DNA of 5,863 nt from Ruminococcus sp. (lineage in GTDB: Bacteria > Bacillota > Clostridia > Oscillospirales > Ruminococcaceae). The DNA lies in NCBI GenBank assembly GCA_023667165.1, contig JAMPAO010000108.1, forward strand, positions 2,103-7,965, in the 5' to 3' direction. The notes below the pieces were generated by a model. The model ran no database searches and was not told the origin of the DNA. It worked only from the letters and a program-made list of their open reading frames with translations. Made by a program: the position numbers and the translations under genes. Positions 5,827 through 5,863 of the stretch are shown piece by piece. Positions within the stretch are counted from its first letter, which is position 1, and every line of letters begins with the position of its first letter.

Positions 5827-5856
5827 ATTCCGATTTATCAGAAAGCTGAATTTACT
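5822..5856 (+). terminator. Hairpin overlapping the transposase stop codon
   Basis: AGTAAATTC (5822-5830) pairs perfectly with GAATTTACT (5848-5856) over 9 bp with a 17-nt loop. The TAA stop is inside the left arm. No T-run follows, so it is at best a weak terminator; a role in blocking read-through or in the element's end structure is also possible. Confidence 0.35.
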
Positions 5857-5863
5857 GCGAAAA

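Larger units (their letters stand above)
4791..5863 (+). mobile_element. IS481-like insertion sequence, right end beyond the window
   Basis: A single-ORF element. The left end is placed at TGTTGTGCTACA (4791) because IS481 elements begin with TGT and because the purA promoter region ends just before it. This boundary is inference, since the matching right inverted repeat would lie past 5863. The 112-bp segment before the transposase contains GGACAA twice (near 4812 and 4872), possible subterminal transposase contacts, and TACAAT (4799-4804) as a candidate -10 without a good -35. Confidence 0.6.

Noticed and set aside
1..5863. CRISPR array, tRNA, rRNA, toxin-antitoxin or defence island
   Set aside because: No regularly spaced repeats, no tRNA-like folds and no characteristic protein motifs were seen on either strand.

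Overview
The window looks like chromosomal DNA from a Gram-positive, moderately low-GC member of the Firmicutes, most likely a gut Clostridia/Ruminococcus-type organism. This rests on strong AGGAGG-type ribosome binding sites, a textbook TTGACA-N17-TATAAT promoter, a lipobox lipoprotein and IS families common there. The genus is inference only.

Layout from right to left, which is the direction of most transcription. At 4791-5863 lies an IS481-like insertion sequence, cut by the window edge, with one intact DDE transposase on the + strand (4903-5826). Divergent from it is purA (3383-4657, minus strand), with its own strong promoter (4733-4761), a leader of about 70 nt containing a hairpin, and an intrinsic terminator (3340-3376). 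A 187-bp non-coding MITE with 39-40 bp imperfect terminal inverted repeats (3136-3322) sits directly after that terminator. Next is a 382-residue membrane-anchored protein of unknown function (1873-3021, minus).

The left third is a mobile-element graveyard. Two remnants of IS5-family (IS427-like) elements in the same orientation (1-420 and 1557-1780) share an identical 55-bp stretch. They flank a small minus-strand operon: a 308-residue lipoprotein (557-1483), followed 14 nt later by a small ORF (399-542) whose 3' end is replaced by the IS terminus. The left remnant can be read almost completely once a 7-bp tandem duplication, two point nonsense changes and an internal deletion are allowed for.

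The pieces are linked by transposon biology more than by a shared pathway. The two IS5-type ends and both MITE ends carry TACCAATA exactly 7 nt from a GAA terminus, so an IS5-type transposase could have mobilised the MITE. purA is the only housekeeping gene. I do not see a convincing new defence, metabolic or regulatory system. The most original items are the MITE/IS relationship, the interrupted lipoprotein operon and the two unrecognised envelope proteins.
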